A DNA stretch of 64,000 nucleotides. Origin: JALNZU01 sp964463695. Lineage in GTDB: Bacteria > Bacteroidota > Bacteroidia > Bacteroidales > F082. Numbering within the stretch: the first letter of the stretch is position 1; each line of letters starts with the position of its first letter. Shown piece after piece: positions 1 to 8,355 of the stretch. Location: NCBI GenBank assembly GCA_964463695.1, contig CAYXCZ010000019.1:1-64000 (forward strand). Reading direction: 5' to 3'. A model generated the notes under the pieces. That model ran no database searches, was not told the DNA's origin, and worked only from the letters and a program-made list of their open reading frames with translations. Both the position numbers and the translations under genes were made by a program.

Positions 1-9
1 CTTAAACTT

Positions 10-432
10 TTGCTTAAGAAGAAAATGGTTTCAAGTGAGGAGCAGAACAAATTCTACTTCTTCCCTTTCTGTTTATTCTCAAAGGACTTTAGAATGGACT
101 TTAAACGCTCATTGACAATCTTATTCTTTGGAGAGTTCAATGACAATGATTTTAAATTAAAAACCGCAAATGTTGTTTTCACAACGAGGACAAATTTGCC
201 CTTATTAATAACTGGGACAGTTGACGAAAATGTAATTAATTTGACTTATTCTGTTCCGTTTTATGGAATCTTGACAATGACAGTATTTTCATTGACAGTT
301 TATTTACTTGGACATTTCAATGGCGACTTTGAAATGCTGTCATTGCTAGTTATTGGACTATTCTTTATCATGTATTTAATTAAAATAATGAGGATACATT
401 TTGCATTCAAACTGATTTGCAGAAAGAATTGA
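10..432 (+). CDS. hypothetical membrane protein, cassette-type orphan
   Basis: Short AT-rich ORF of about 140 residues. The listed start is a TTG; an ATG in frame lies at 25, and the frame is also open to the left edge of the window, so the true start may be outside. A soluble N-terminal half contains a stretch reading FFGEFNDNDFKL followed by NLPLLITGTV and VPFYGIL, then two hydrophobic segments at about residues 83-100 and 109-128. From memory this pattern resembles an uncharacterised family of small Bacteroidota proteins found in arrays of orphan genes; no function is known to me. It is followed directly by a long imperfect hairpin (441-580), the layout expected of a gene cassette. Confidence is moderate that it is a real gene and low for anything about function. 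Confidence 0.5.
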   Translation: MLKKKMVSSEEQNKFYFFPFCLFSKDFRMDFKRSLTILFFGEFNDNDFKLKTANVVFTTRTNLPLLITGTVDENVINLTYSVPFYGILTMTVFSLTVYLLGHFNGDFEMLSLLVIGLFFIMYLIKIMRIHFAFKLICRKN

Positions 433-440
433 AAATGAAA

Positions 441-580
441 ACTGGCTATAACAAAAACTATATATCAATTGGGGTTTCGGAGCGGACAAACAACCGCACA
501 GCCCGCAACAGCGGCAGTGCGGCTCGACAGGAAAGCAACCCGCAATCCCCAACTGTATATAGTTCCGTCCGTTGTAAGCA
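441..580. repeat. long imperfect palindrome, attC-like
   Basis: The two arms pair over most of their outer part. AACTATATA (456-464) plus TTGGGG on the left match the right-hand CCCCAA plus TATATAGTT (547-563), with a one-base bulge, and the tips GCTATAAC (445-452) and GTTGTAAGC (571-579) also pair imperfectly. The loop is GC-rich (about 485-540) while both flanking genes are AT-rich. The ends do not match the classical integron RYYYAAC/GTTRRRY boxes exactly, so this is called attC-like only. A 13-base piece of the left arm (473-485) recurs at 1177-1189 with one mismatch. Confidence 0.5.
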
Positions 581-614
581 AGTTTAGAAATTCGTCGTAT
601 AATATAACTGAATA

Positions 615-1169
615 ATGATATTTTTTAAAGAATCAGAATATAAAGGTCGTCTAAAAGAAAACGTTAATTCACTTCTAGGAAATAGCCTAACCCTTAAACA
701 TCAATTGATAAATGGATTTTCAGGAAGCACATTATTTGGGCTGATAGAAACTGATTTGGATAGTTCGAAAATTGAAGTCACTGATTATAATACAAGATGC
801 AATTTGGAAAAGAAAACACAAGGAATATTAATCCGGATTAATTACAGACAAACTATCTTAAATTGCGCTATTGGTTATAACTCAATCAAAAAAATCACTA
901 TAAATAATAATGAAGAAGTAAATTCTCCTTTTTTCTTTAGTCCAATGTGGATTTTGTTAAGAATGGGAGTTCATATTAGATATGCCAGGTATTTTAGAAT
1001 TTATTTGGATGATTATTACGTTAACAGAATGGAATTAACTATTCTTACTGATAATGGTTCCATTAAGCTAGATTCTAGTGGATACAACTATTACAGTATT
1101 GTTCAATTTTTTAATCAAAGTAAATTAATTTCAAAAATAGAAATAATAAGTAAAAGAAAACCTGTCTAA
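615..1169 (+). CDS. hypothetical protein
   Basis: An ORF of 184 residues, rich in Asn, Ile and Tyr and visibly richer in A+T than the core genes further right. I see no signal peptide, convincing transmembrane helix or recognisable motif; the predicted character is a small mixed alpha/beta soluble protein. It starts 35 bases after the palindrome at 441-580 and is followed by another copy of part of that palindrome (1177-1189), so it sits like a cassette between two repeat elements. I do not recognise the family. The ATG at 615 is the first in frame; no -7 promoter element is evident in front of it. Confidence 0.5.
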   Translation: MIFFKESEYKGRLKENVNSLLGNSLTLKHQLINGFSGSTLFGLIETDLDSSKIEVTDYNTRCNLEKKTQGILIRINYRQTILNCAIGYNSIKKITINNNEEVNSPFFFSPMWILLRMGVHIRYARYFRIYLDDYYVNRMELTILTDNGSIKLDSSGYNYYSIVQFFNQSKLISKIEIISKRKPV

Positions 1170-1624
1170 AAAAATAGGTTTCTGAGCGGCGAGCAGCGCC
1201 CAGCGGTGAGTTCCCGAAGCTTCGGGATTGAACTACATCCACCCAGATCAAGAAGGTGTTATGCACTTATTTACGGTTTTTGGTGTTTTTTGCCGGAAGT
1301 TTGAACAGAGGTTCTTTGAAGAATAGCAGAGTTTTGTTGTTTCTATCGTCTTCTGCGAGGTTGGTCTAGTCTTCAAAAGAACGGTTTTGGGTATTTTTGG
1401 TTCAGGAGTGTTCATACCAGACCCACCTCACAATAACCCTCCAGGCTATCTGTTTTTGGATCAGAAAAGAAAACTTGGACTTGTAAAGCGTATTCAAAAA
1501 CAAATCGATAAATTTGCCTTGACAACTGATAATCTACAAATTGTAAAGCGTTTAAATACAATATATTGTAGAAGAATTAGTTAGATTGTTGCCAAACGAA
1601 TGAAGATTGAATACAAACTAATAA
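1170..1624. other. intergenic stretch with repeat remnants
   Basis: This stretch holds a partial repeat (1177-1189, 12 of 13 bases shared with 473-485) and a perfect 16-base palindrome centred on AAGCTT (1212-1227). A 65-codon frame at 1387-1584 opens with TTG, carries no recognisable motif and is not accepted as a gene. Otherwise I see nothing definite. Confidence 0.4.
1212..1227. repeat. perfect 16-bp palindrome
   Basis: TCCCGAAGCTTCGGGA is fully self-complementary. It lies 23 bases after the repeat fragment at 1177-1189 and may be the tip of the same kind of element. No poly-U run follows, so it is not a canonical terminator. Confidence 0.5.
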
Positions 1625-1651
1625 TTGTTTAATTGTAAAAATTCTGTAACG

Positions 1652-1873
1652 ATGGGAAACACTCAGAAAAAAACCTTTGGATTTATTCCTCTTGGTACAA
1701 TCTTAATCACATACGTAATTGTGAAAATCATATATAAAGTCACCGGATTTGCTTATGATTTTAGTGATGGCATATTTAACATCAATTTGCTCATTGATGT
1801 AGCATTATGGTTCCTTGTTTATTTTACAGTTGATTTTCTTCAAAGAAAACTTGTCTATAAAAAGACAGATTAG
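1652..1873 (+). CDS. small membrane protein, hypothetical
   Basis: About 73 residues from the ATG at 1652 (MGNTQKK...); the frame is open nine codons further upstream, to 1625. Two hydrophobic segments are visible at about residues 11-32 and 43-62 of the shorter form, separated by a short acidic loop and ending in a basic tail, so a two-helix inner-membrane hairpin protein is likely. No family is recognised. It lies in the orphan-rich left edge with no obvious partner genes. It could be a spurious ORF, but the clean two-helix pattern favours a real one. Confidence 0.4.
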   Translation: MGNTQKKTFGFIPLGTILITYVIVKIIYKVTGFAYDFSDGIFNINLLIDVALWFLVYFTVDFLQRKLVYKKTD

Positions 1874-2424
1874 TTATAGAGCCAAATGCTACAATTATTG
1901 GTGCTGAAAGACTTCAATACTAGATCGTAAAATCAGCACAGGCCAATTCTGTTGGGAAATTGCTGTTTACCGCTTGCTTTATGGGGAAATTAACTGATTT
2001 TTTCCAAGTCATGGCTGCCAAATCAATAACCTCAGATAAAACAACTTGAATGAACTGTAGCCACCATCACTTTTTGAAGCATCTGTAACACTTCTAACGG
2101 TTTTTTGATTGAATTTTTGCATGATTGTTTTTGTCTTAAAGTGAAACAATCATTGTTTTATACGAAGCTTAGTGCAGATAATGCTACCCGAAGAAGGGCT
2201 TCGCTTGAACAGTACATACCCACCAGGCGGAGTTACAAGCTTTGCAGACAGCTTTGTGGCTGATGGAAGTTCAGTTCTCCGCATCAACATTTGTGGTAAA
2301 AGTCCCGCCCATTGCAAATCTGCAAAACGTCCGTTTAGACCATATTGAGAAAAATCACTATCCGAAAATTGTTTCTATATAATGAAACATTAGTGTACCT
2401 TAGCAGTATCAAGAATCAAAATGA
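1874..2424. other. gene-poor accessory stretch with inverted repeats
   Basis: No convincing ORF lies in this 550-base stretch. It contains a perfect 10-base inverted repeat, ATGATTGTTT (2121-2130) with AAACAATCAT (2144-2153), and a second pair, TTTGCAGA (2241-2248) with TCTGCAAA (2319-2326), enclosing a GC-richer segment like the loop of the 441-580 element. A weak promoter for the downstream toxin-antitoxin pair can be read as TTTC (2372-2375), 20 bases, then TACCTTAG (2396-2403). Confidence 0.4.
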
Positions 2425-2784
2425 ATGGAAAAGCTTTTTGACATTGTATTTTTAGACGAGACTTTTGAATTTCTCAGCAGTCTTGAAAAGAAACACTACG
2501 AAAAAATTCTTTTTAACATTCGTAAAGCTCAGACTAGACATGATTTTGAACTATTCAAAAAACTTTAAGACGAAATCTGGGAATTCAGAACGCTTTATCA
2601 AGGTCTGCATTACAGATTGTTAGCATTTTGGGACAAGACAGATTCTGAGAATACACTTGTTGTTTCAACACATGGAATAGTCAAGAAAACCAGTAAAACA
2701 CCTGACAGCGAAATCCAAAAAGCAAAGCAAGTTCGTTCGCGATATTTTGAAGATAAAGAAATCAATAAAAAGACTAGAAAATGA
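2425..2784 (+). pseudogene. higB-like: HigB/RelE-type toxin with in-frame stop
   Basis: Reading from ATG 2425 gives a protein starting MEKLFDIVFLDET that is interrupted by TAA at 2566-2568 (codon 48) and continues in the same frame to TGA at 2782-2784. The part after the stop, DEIWEFRTLYQGLHYRLLAFW ... STHGIVKKT, is the conserved core of the Gp49/HigB-like (DUF891) branch of RelE-superfamily mRNA interferases, where the sequence at the break is normally continuous (KKLxDEIWEFR). Without the stop the product would be 119 residues, a normal length for the family. The end overlaps the antitoxin start as ATGA, the usual coupling in these operons. Either the toxin is inactivated or this is a sequencing error; the rest of the frame is intact, so any inactivation is recent. 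Toxin-first order is typical of higBA. Confidence 0.75.
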
Positions 2785-3050
2785 AAACTCATACATTAGA
2801 CGAGGTTCAAGACAAACTCATAGGGAAAATTGGCACGTCTAGCCGTGACAGATTTGAATATGAATTGCAAATGGACTTGATTGGGCAAGCTATAAAACAG
2901 ACCAGACAAGAGCGAAAATTAACCCAGGCGGAGCTAGGAAAACTTATTCGCGTTCAAAAAGCACAAATTTCAAGAATTGAAAATAATGCAAGTAACGTTA
3001 CAATAGAGACTCTTATGAGAGTATTCAACGCTTTACAGGCTAAGTGTTGA
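2781..3050 (+). CDS. higA-like: HigA-type antitoxin, Xre-family HTH
   Basis: An 89-residue protein with a helix-turn-helix of the Xre/Cro type in its C-terminal half (about residues 37-85: LIGQAIKQTRQERKLTQAEL, then KAQISRIENN and IETLMRVFNAL). The N-terminal part (KIGTSSRDRFEYEL) is the segment commonly seen in HigA-like antitoxins partnered with Gp49-type toxins. Its ATG overlaps the toxin stop codon by the ATGA motif, so translation would be coupled. The expected role is to bind and neutralise the toxin and repress the operon. Because the toxin frame is interrupted, the antitoxin may now be solitary. Its end, ALQAKC, is a little shorter than typical, so a C-terminal frameshift is possible. 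Confidence 0.8.
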   Translation: MKTHTLDEVQDKLIGKIGTSSRDRFEYELQMDLIGQAIKQTRQERKLTQAELGKLIRVQKAQISRIENNASNVTIETLMRVFNALQAKC

Positions 3051-3215
3051 ATTACCTCATTTCAAAATCAGCCTTGGACAATAACTACGCCAGCAAAACT
3101 ATGTCGACTTGTCAAAAAGCCCAAAAAAAGAGTCATTATGCTGAATTACTGGGTGTTTTGGATGATTTCGCCAGAGGGTTTTAAGTAAAACAAGCGGGTA
3201 ACCGAAAAAACAGTG

Positions 3216-4721
3216 TTAAGGAGTTTTTAGCATGCGTGCTGCTTTATGTTCGGGCCAGTTCCATTCCAAAAGGCTTTTGGTTTCCCATTCTTCCAGAAAA
3301 TTAATTTTACGTTTCTGAATCTCGTCGTAATATTCCTCCGGCCGCAAATTATATCTTTCTGAAGGAAAATCTTTCTGCGATTCCTGAATCTGCTTTAATT
3401 CGGGCAGACTTTTGTTGAGGTATGGAAGTGATTTATCAGATAAATCAACAAGAAAGCTGAAATGAACAAATGATTTGCCTGCCTGCGAAAAATTATAGCG
3501 TGCAATGGTCGTGTCCCAATCAATCAACGAGCTGAAGGTGAGTATTATAAGCAGGGCTTGAAAGTTAACCCGAAATAGGTATCTGGCCGTTTTACGCTTT
3601 GATACTTTTTTATAAACGCTGTAGAGTCCGTAAATGGTAAGGATTAAAAACAGCAAAACACCAATGCGTTTATAAGCTAAGGCATAATAAGTTATGTACC
3701 AATAGTTTCGCATGCCGACCGAAAGAGCTAGAAATGCATTCTGAGCCAGCCAAACATAGCTTAAGTTTTTTAGGAGCTTGTTTTTTTTATAAAAATTGAG
3801 GTTGCCTCTGAAAAAGTAAAGCACAATTCCAATAGAAATCAAGATGGAGTATATGAGTAAATAAGTGCCCTCATGTACAAATTGTTTCAGAAACTGTCCT
3901 TCCCACTCAAAGCCAAACCAAACCAGGCGTATATCGCTGATATTCATCACCAGCAACAAAATATTTAAAGCTGCAAGCATAAATACAGCAGCTTTATATT
4001 CGTTTTTTAACGAAGTTGTTTTGAACCCCAGGATGCCCTGTCGACGCTTTCTTACAGCATCTTCTCTTGCTAGCAGGTCGTCCTCGGTAATAAAGGGAGT
4101 GCTTTTTCTAAAAAAGATAAAATTGCTAAAAATAAAACTCCAAAAAAGTGTAATGAAAACGGGTGTGTCCAAATATTGAAAGAAATTTTCGATGGCTTGT
4201 GCAATCCATTTGCCGGTGTCGCCAAACCATCTATCGAAAATAGGATTGGAGGTTCGGTAGATGCTGAAAAACACCAGTACAACGATCAGTGGAATTATCA
4301 AAATGCCTGCTTTGCGTAGATAATATCCAATGTCTTTGTCGTTAAAATGAAGATTGAGAAGCCTTCTGCCAAAATTGAGCTGAGCAACAAAAAAATTTAT
4401 AAAAGCCTGTATTCCTGCATGTAACAATGATCGAAAAGTCGGATATGACCAGAGTCCAATGAGTATGATAAATAATAGATAATGAACAATATAGCTAAAT
4501 AGTGAATAAACAAATACCGTTGCTATGCCAGTAATTACAAAACCGACTAAAACCATTTTTTGTAGTTTGGTTTGCAGTGGAATTTGTTTCGTCATGAAAA
4601 GATAGCCCAGTAAAATTACCTCATAGATAAGTAAATTCAACCCCATTGATTGAAGGTAAAACAGCCAGCTCATCAAAAGGGTGCTTATCAGTACGGGGAG
4701 AAGCGACATTTTATTTTTCAT
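3216..4721 (-). CDS. DUF4173-like polytopic membrane protein
   Basis: A 501-residue integral membrane protein with roughly ten to twelve hydrophobic helices across residues 5-390 and a soluble C-terminal tail of about 100 residues rich in charged residues (ERYNLRPEEYYDEIQKRK). The segment NYWYITYYALAYKRIGV followed by a long helix is characteristic, as I remember it, of DUF4173/DUF4153 membrane proteins of Bacteroidota. These have no established biochemical function. It is transcribed convergently with the antitoxin at its 3' side (166 bases apart, no clear terminator) and lies 104 bases downstream of a lipoprotein gene on the same strand, so co-transcription with it is possible. Family assignment is from resemblance only. 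Confidence 0.65.
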   Translation of the reverse strand: MKNKMSLLPVLISTLLMSWLFYLQSMGLNLLIYEVILLGYLFMTKQIPLQTKLQKMVLVGFVITGIATVFVYSLFSYIVHYLLFIILIGLWSYPTFRSLLHAGIQAFINFFVAQLNFGRRLLNLHFNDKDIGYYLRKAGILIIPLIVVLVFFSIYRTSNPIFDRWFGDTGKWIAQAIENFFQYLDTPVFITLFWSFIFSNFIFFRKSTPFITEDDLLAREDAVRKRRQGILGFKTTSLKNEYKAAVFMLAALNILLLVMNISDIRLVWFGFEWEGQFLKQFVHEGTYLLIYSILISIGIVLYFFRGNLNFYKKNKLLKNLSYVWLAQNAFLALSVGMRNYWYITYYALAYKRIGVLLFLILTIYGLYSVYKKVSKRKTARYLFRVNFQALLIILTFSSLIDWDTTIARYNFSQAGKSFVHFSFLVDLSDKSLPYLNKSLPELKQIQESQKDFPSERYNLRPEEYYDEIQKRKINFLEEWETKSLLEWNWPEHKAARMLKTP

Positions 4722-4825
4722 GATGAAAGGATTTGACTATGAAGCAGTAACGTTGAACAGCGCCGGAAATTATCCTTACAAGGTTTTTCTTTTTAAAATG
4801 GCAAAGAAATAAGGGGTCTTTTTGG

Positions 4826-5308
4826 TTATTCCTGCCTTGGCTTGATGATAAAACTTCCTTCAACAGGGTATTCCTCGTCAATATTTTCAGCAGTTGAAAC
4901 AAAATGATAAATGGATTTGAATCCGCCGGTGATCACATATTCGCCATCCAGTTTTTCCCACCTTCCGGTTATGTCAATTTCTTTGTGTGTGATCAGGTAA
5001 AATGAATTGGTTTCATCATAACCACCCCGTGAATTCCAGGTTTTAATTGTCCCATTGATATTTTTTCCATCCAGTTGCACGACGGATTCAAGTCCTGAAT
5101 CGCCATTCTCGCTGTGGTACAAAGCGAGTACTTTATCGGACGAGCTGATAATTTGGATATAGACATTACGCGTGATTTTTATAGTATCATCATTTACTAT
5201 ACAATGCCCCGCAAAAGTGCCAAGATATAAACCTTCGATGGGAGGGTCTTGTTTTATACAGGCTGTGAACAGCAAAATGGAAAGTAAAATGAAGGATAAC
5301 TTTTTCAT
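4826..5308 (-). CDS. hypothetical lipoprotein
   Basis: A 160-residue protein with a type II signal peptide: KK, a hydrophobic stretch, then the lipobox LFTAC with Cys16 as the predicted acylation site. The mature part is beta-rich with alternating polar and hydrophobic residues (GLYLGTFAGH, VYIQIISSSDKV, VVQLDGKNINGTI, GRWEKLDGEYVITGGF), which suggests a small beta-barrel or sandwich domain sitting on the outer membrane. I do not recognise the family. A good -7 promoter element stands at 5362-5369, giving a leader of about 45-50 bases. Confidence 0.7.
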   Translation of the reverse strand: MKKLSFILLSILLFTACIKQDPPIEGLYLGTFAGHCIVNDDTIKITRNVYIQIISSSDKVLALYHSENGDSGLESVVQLDGKNINGTIKTWNSRGGYDETNSFYLITHKEIDITGRWEKLDGEYVITGGFKSIYHFVSTAENIDEEYPVEGSFIIKPRQE

Positions 5309-5361
5309 TGGGATCGACTTGTTTTGTTAACTTCATGACCGTCAACTGGCAAAACGGCTGA

Positions 5362-5369
5362 CAAAGATA
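5362..5369 (-). promoter_or_regulatory. -7 promoter element for the 4826-5308 lipoprotein
   Basis: TATCTTTG on the minus strand matches the Bacteroidota consensus TAnnTTTG exactly, about 55 bases upstream of the ATG. No clear TTTG -33 element is seen at the normal distance. Confidence 0.5.
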
Positions 5370-5874
5370 AACATAGCCGATGCTTTTGTAATAATGTTGA
5401 ATGAAAAATTTATGAGTTAGGTGTTCTTCTTTTCCTCATCCTTCAAAAGATCAACTGCAGATCGAGCGACTAATAAGGTGGTTTATAAAATGAGGGTAGG
5501 TGTTTAAAAGAGTGATATTATCCTTCATTTGAATACAGATGTTATAGATTGACATGTTTCACAACGCTTGTTTCCTGGGATTTTAAGATTCAGGTCTTAA
5601 ATATACACGACAAAAAGTTAGGAGTTCTCCGCTAAAAAAAAGCGGAAGTTACCTCCCGCTTCACTAACCAAATCACAATTATAAATGTATCACATATCGA
5701 TTCATGGGTGGCAAGCCGCCACATGTGATGCCAAATTGTTATTTCGATTATTCAAATTTCCTTTGTAAGCCAGCGGGAAATCGTTGTTTTGCGAATGTTT
5801 TTAACTATCTGTTTACCTAAAAAATAAGGTTGTCGGATTTCATTAAGTCAACTACGTAACCTTCACTATGAATG
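5370..5874. other. intergenic stretch with terminator and hairpin
   Basis: Apart from the minus-strand terminator at 5634-5660 there is a compound hairpin at 5690-5728: TCACAT pairs with ATGTGA, and inside it GTGGC (5708-5712) pairs with GCCAC (5718-5722). It has no poly-U tail. The 300 bases upstream of the terminator (5370-5630) show no gene or motif I can name. Confidence 0.35.
5634..5660 (-). terminator. rho-independent terminator after the DUF748 gene
   Basis: Read on the minus strand, AGCGG (5660-5656), a 10-base loop, CCGCT (5645-5641) and then seven or eight U residues. It lies 214 bases beyond the stop codon of the DUF748 gene. The arm at 5629-5633 could pair alternatively with 5641-5645. 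Confidence 0.6.
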
Positions 5875-8169
5875 CTACTTTACATCAAAACTGGCATCGT
5901 AAACCGGAAGTGGGGTGTTCATGTTGAGGTGTTCATCAAGGTTGGGCATAATGGTAAATTTGTCAGTGGCTATGCCTGCTTTCTGAAGATATTCACTTAC
6001 TGCCACATCACGCCGTTTGTTCAATTCATCAACCATAGCATCAGCGGCCTCTTTGCCGCCAATCACTTTCAGGCACTTATCCTGCAGACTGATTGCAGGA
6101 CTCGTTAATTTAGTTTTGGTGATGAGCCAATCTCCAAAAAGACTGTCATTAGGTGAATAGAGGCGAAGGCTGTCAGCGGGAAGACTTCCGTCAACACTTT
6201 GGCTGATGTTGTTGGTTTTTTCTATGATCCATTGCGACAACGCTTTACGCACTGCCATTTCATCGCGTTCGAGCCCGGGGTTATACCGAAATACAAGTTT
6301 TAACGTCATTTCAGGTTTTTCGGTCAGCACTTTTGACATGGCATCCAAGTTTTGACGCTGTGGCTGACTAATACTGTCTTGTAAAGGATCAAAGGTGATC
6401 ATTTTCAGGTCTTCCGGATTTCCTCCTATAGATCGGGCCAATAAATCAAAAGGTGCTGTTACCGCCTTGACAAGAAGGTTTTTAAGAACCTTAAAAGCTG
6501 CCTTTCCCCATTTATAATCAGGATCTTTCAAACTACCTTCGATGGGGATCTCCAGATCGATATTTCCTTTTCTGTCGCGAAGAATTGCCACAGCCAGCTT
6601 AACGGGAATATTGAAGGCTGAATCACTTTTTATTTTATCACCCACCTTAATCTGTTTCACTATAAGCCGGTTATTGCTTTTCAGTGCGCCATCTTTCACC
6701 GAAGTTGTATTGGAGAATGAGATGTCGCCTCTCCAGAATGGATGTGCGACATAGTATTTAGTATATGGATTAAAGATGCTCATTGTCAAACTGTTGACGT
6801 TGAGTTTCAAGTCGAAATCCTTATAATTCGTGTTGTCGACAGCCAGTTTTGCCTTCACATCACCATAACGGTTCATCAAGGTGCTGATATCAAATTTTAC
6901 CATCTTGCTTGAGTCGTTGAAACTTGCTGACTGGGCATTGAAATTTTCGAATAGTATTGAAAACTTCTCGTTGGTAAGGAAATCATTGTACACGATGGTT
7001 CCGTTTTCAATGGCAAACCTGTTCATCCCATATTCGTTTTTGGAGTATTGTTCAGCAATTTCGCCAACAAGCTCCGCAAACATAACAAACGGATTTACAA
7101 CTCCTGCAGGTGTCCCCTCAGTGCCGGCTATTGTTTGTAGCTGTGCCGAAGTGGTGTCAGGAACACGCATCAGTCCGCTGAGGTTATCCCCGTTTGGTGT
7201 AAGTGTAAACAGCAGATAAGGGTCGGATAAAACGATATTGTCAAAGCGGTAAAGATTTCCTCCTGTATTAATAGAATCTATTTCGATGGAAAACCGCTTC
7301 CATCCTAGCTGTTTATCATCGTAAGCATCCGTTAGCTCAAAGGCATCGAGCTGCATTTTCCCTTTAAGAGCAATCAAAGTAGGCTCATCTATATTGCCAT
7401 GTAACTGCATCTTTGCACTGAATAGTCCTTCAGCTTTTGTACTGTTGAGGTAATCGCCGAAATAGGGAAAGAGTGGTTTTGTACTCACTTCGTTTGCTTG
7501 AAGAGCGAGGTGATAATCATAGCTTGCCATATTGTAATCCATGGCAGCTTCGAAACTTCCGGCGTTATTTACAATGCTTTTGGCTTCAATGTGAATCACA
7601 TTTTTATTCCAGGCAATTTCCGGAATCAGCACATCACCATCGGATAACTCGAGCTTTACCTCAGGATATTTATTAAGGTAAACCAATTTTACTTGTTGTA
7701 AGCTTGTTTTGCCAAGAATATATTGAAGGGTGTCGGTAGATGGCTCGGTGCTGCTGCTGTCTTCTGCTAACAAAGTTGTCATAAGGTCATCAAAATTGAA
7801 AGCATACCCATCCTGAATTACCTGAACGTTCAAGGTGTCGATACTGAGTGAATCAACCTGATAAAAACCCGTAAACAGCTTTGGAATATTTAATCTCACA
7901 TGTGTTTGACCAGCATAAATAAACGATTGATCGCTCTTTTGCTCCATCACCTTTAATCCTTCGATGTGCATTCTGCCAGTGAGCGGGTTGATATGAATAT
8001 CGCGCATTACCACCTTTCTGCCAGTGTATTCAGGGGCATATTTTTCAGTAGCCCAGTGTGCTATCGGCGAGATAAAAAGAAACAACAGGATCAAAACCAA
8101 CAGGATAAATCCAGCAAAGGCGATAATACTACTCAGTAGGCAGCCTGCTTTCTGAATCAGCTTTTTCAT
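5875..8169 (-). CDS. DUF748 / AsmA-like envelope protein
   Basis: A 764-residue protein with one N-terminal transmembrane helix (about residues 12-37) and a large periplasmic part. The run after the helix (VVMRDIHINPLTGRMHIEGL ... SLSIDTLNVQVIQDG) and the later DISTLMNRYGDVKAKL and IPVKLAVAILRDRKGNIDLEIPI are the hallmarks of DUF748, part of the AsmA-like group of proteins linked to outer-membrane lipid and protein homeostasis. The last 100 residues (LNKRRDVAVSEYLQKAGI) look like an OmpA-like fold. A -7 element lies at 8214-8221 and a terminator at 5634-5660, so this is probably a monocistronic unit. The bridge-like lipid-transfer role proposed for the superfamily is an inference here. Confidence 0.85.
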   Translation of the reverse strand: MKKLIQKAGCLLSSIIAFAGFILLVLILLFLFISPIAHWATEKYAPEYTGRKVVMRDIHINPLTGRMHIEGLKVMEQKSDQSFIYAGQTHVRLNIPKLFTGFYQVDSLSIDTLNVQVIQDGYAFNFDDLMTTLLAEDSSSTEPSTDTLQYILGKTSLQQVKLVYLNKYPEVKLELSDGDVLIPEIAWNKNVIHIEAKSIVNNAGSFEAAMDYNMASYDYHLALQANEVSTKPLFPYFGDYLNSTKAEGLFSAKMQLHGNIDEPTLIALKGKMQLDAFELTDAYDDKQLGWKRFSIEIDSINTGGNLYRFDNIVLSDPYLLFTLTPNGDNLSGLMRVPDTTSAQLQTIAGTEGTPAGVVNPFVMFAELVGEIAEQYSKNEYGMNRFAIENGTIVYNDFLTNEKFSILFENFNAQSASFNDSSKMVKFDISTLMNRYGDVKAKLAVDNTNYKDFDLKLNVNSLTMSIFNPYTKYYVAHPFWRGDISFSNTTSVKDGALKSNNRLIVKQIKVGDKIKSDSAFNIPVKLAVAILRDRKGNIDLEIPIEGSLKDPDYKWGKAAFKVLKNLLVKAVTAPFDLLARSIGGNPEDLKMITFDPLQDSISQPQRQNLDAMSKVLTEKPEMTLKLVFRYNPGLERDEMAVRKALSQWIIEKTNNISQSVDGSLPADSLRLYSPNDSLFGDWLITKTKLTSPAISLQDKCLKVIGGKEAADAMVDELNKRRDVAVSEYLQKAGIATDKFTIMPNLDEHLNMNTPLPVYDASFDVK

Positions 8170-8213
8170 TACACTCGGTCATTTAGATTTAACAAAACAG
8201 CAAGATAGAGGTG

Positions 8214-8221
8214 CAAATATA
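8214..8221 (-). promoter_or_regulatory. -7 promoter element for the DUF748 gene
   Basis: TATATTTG on the minus strand fits TAnnTTTG exactly and lies 45 bases upstream of the ATG at 8169. Confidence 0.45.
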
Positions 8222-8355
8222 TGCTAAAATGAATGTATTTCCTGCCTCAATTTTGAATATCAAATGTGTTGAATTTCTACAACGGATACGAGCAACTGAT
8301 GAATAGGGACCTTATTTATGCCTGAATCCTTATTATATTTAAAGAGGATAAATAA

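Noticed and set aside
1387..1584. 65-codon open frame starting with TTG
   Set aside because: No ATG, no promoter, no recognisable motif or hydrophobic pattern, and it lies in a repeat-bearing intergenic stretch.
6542..7676. Several 60-110 codon frames opposite the DUF748 gene
   Set aside because: They are antisense to a clear coding frame and have no motifs or promoters.
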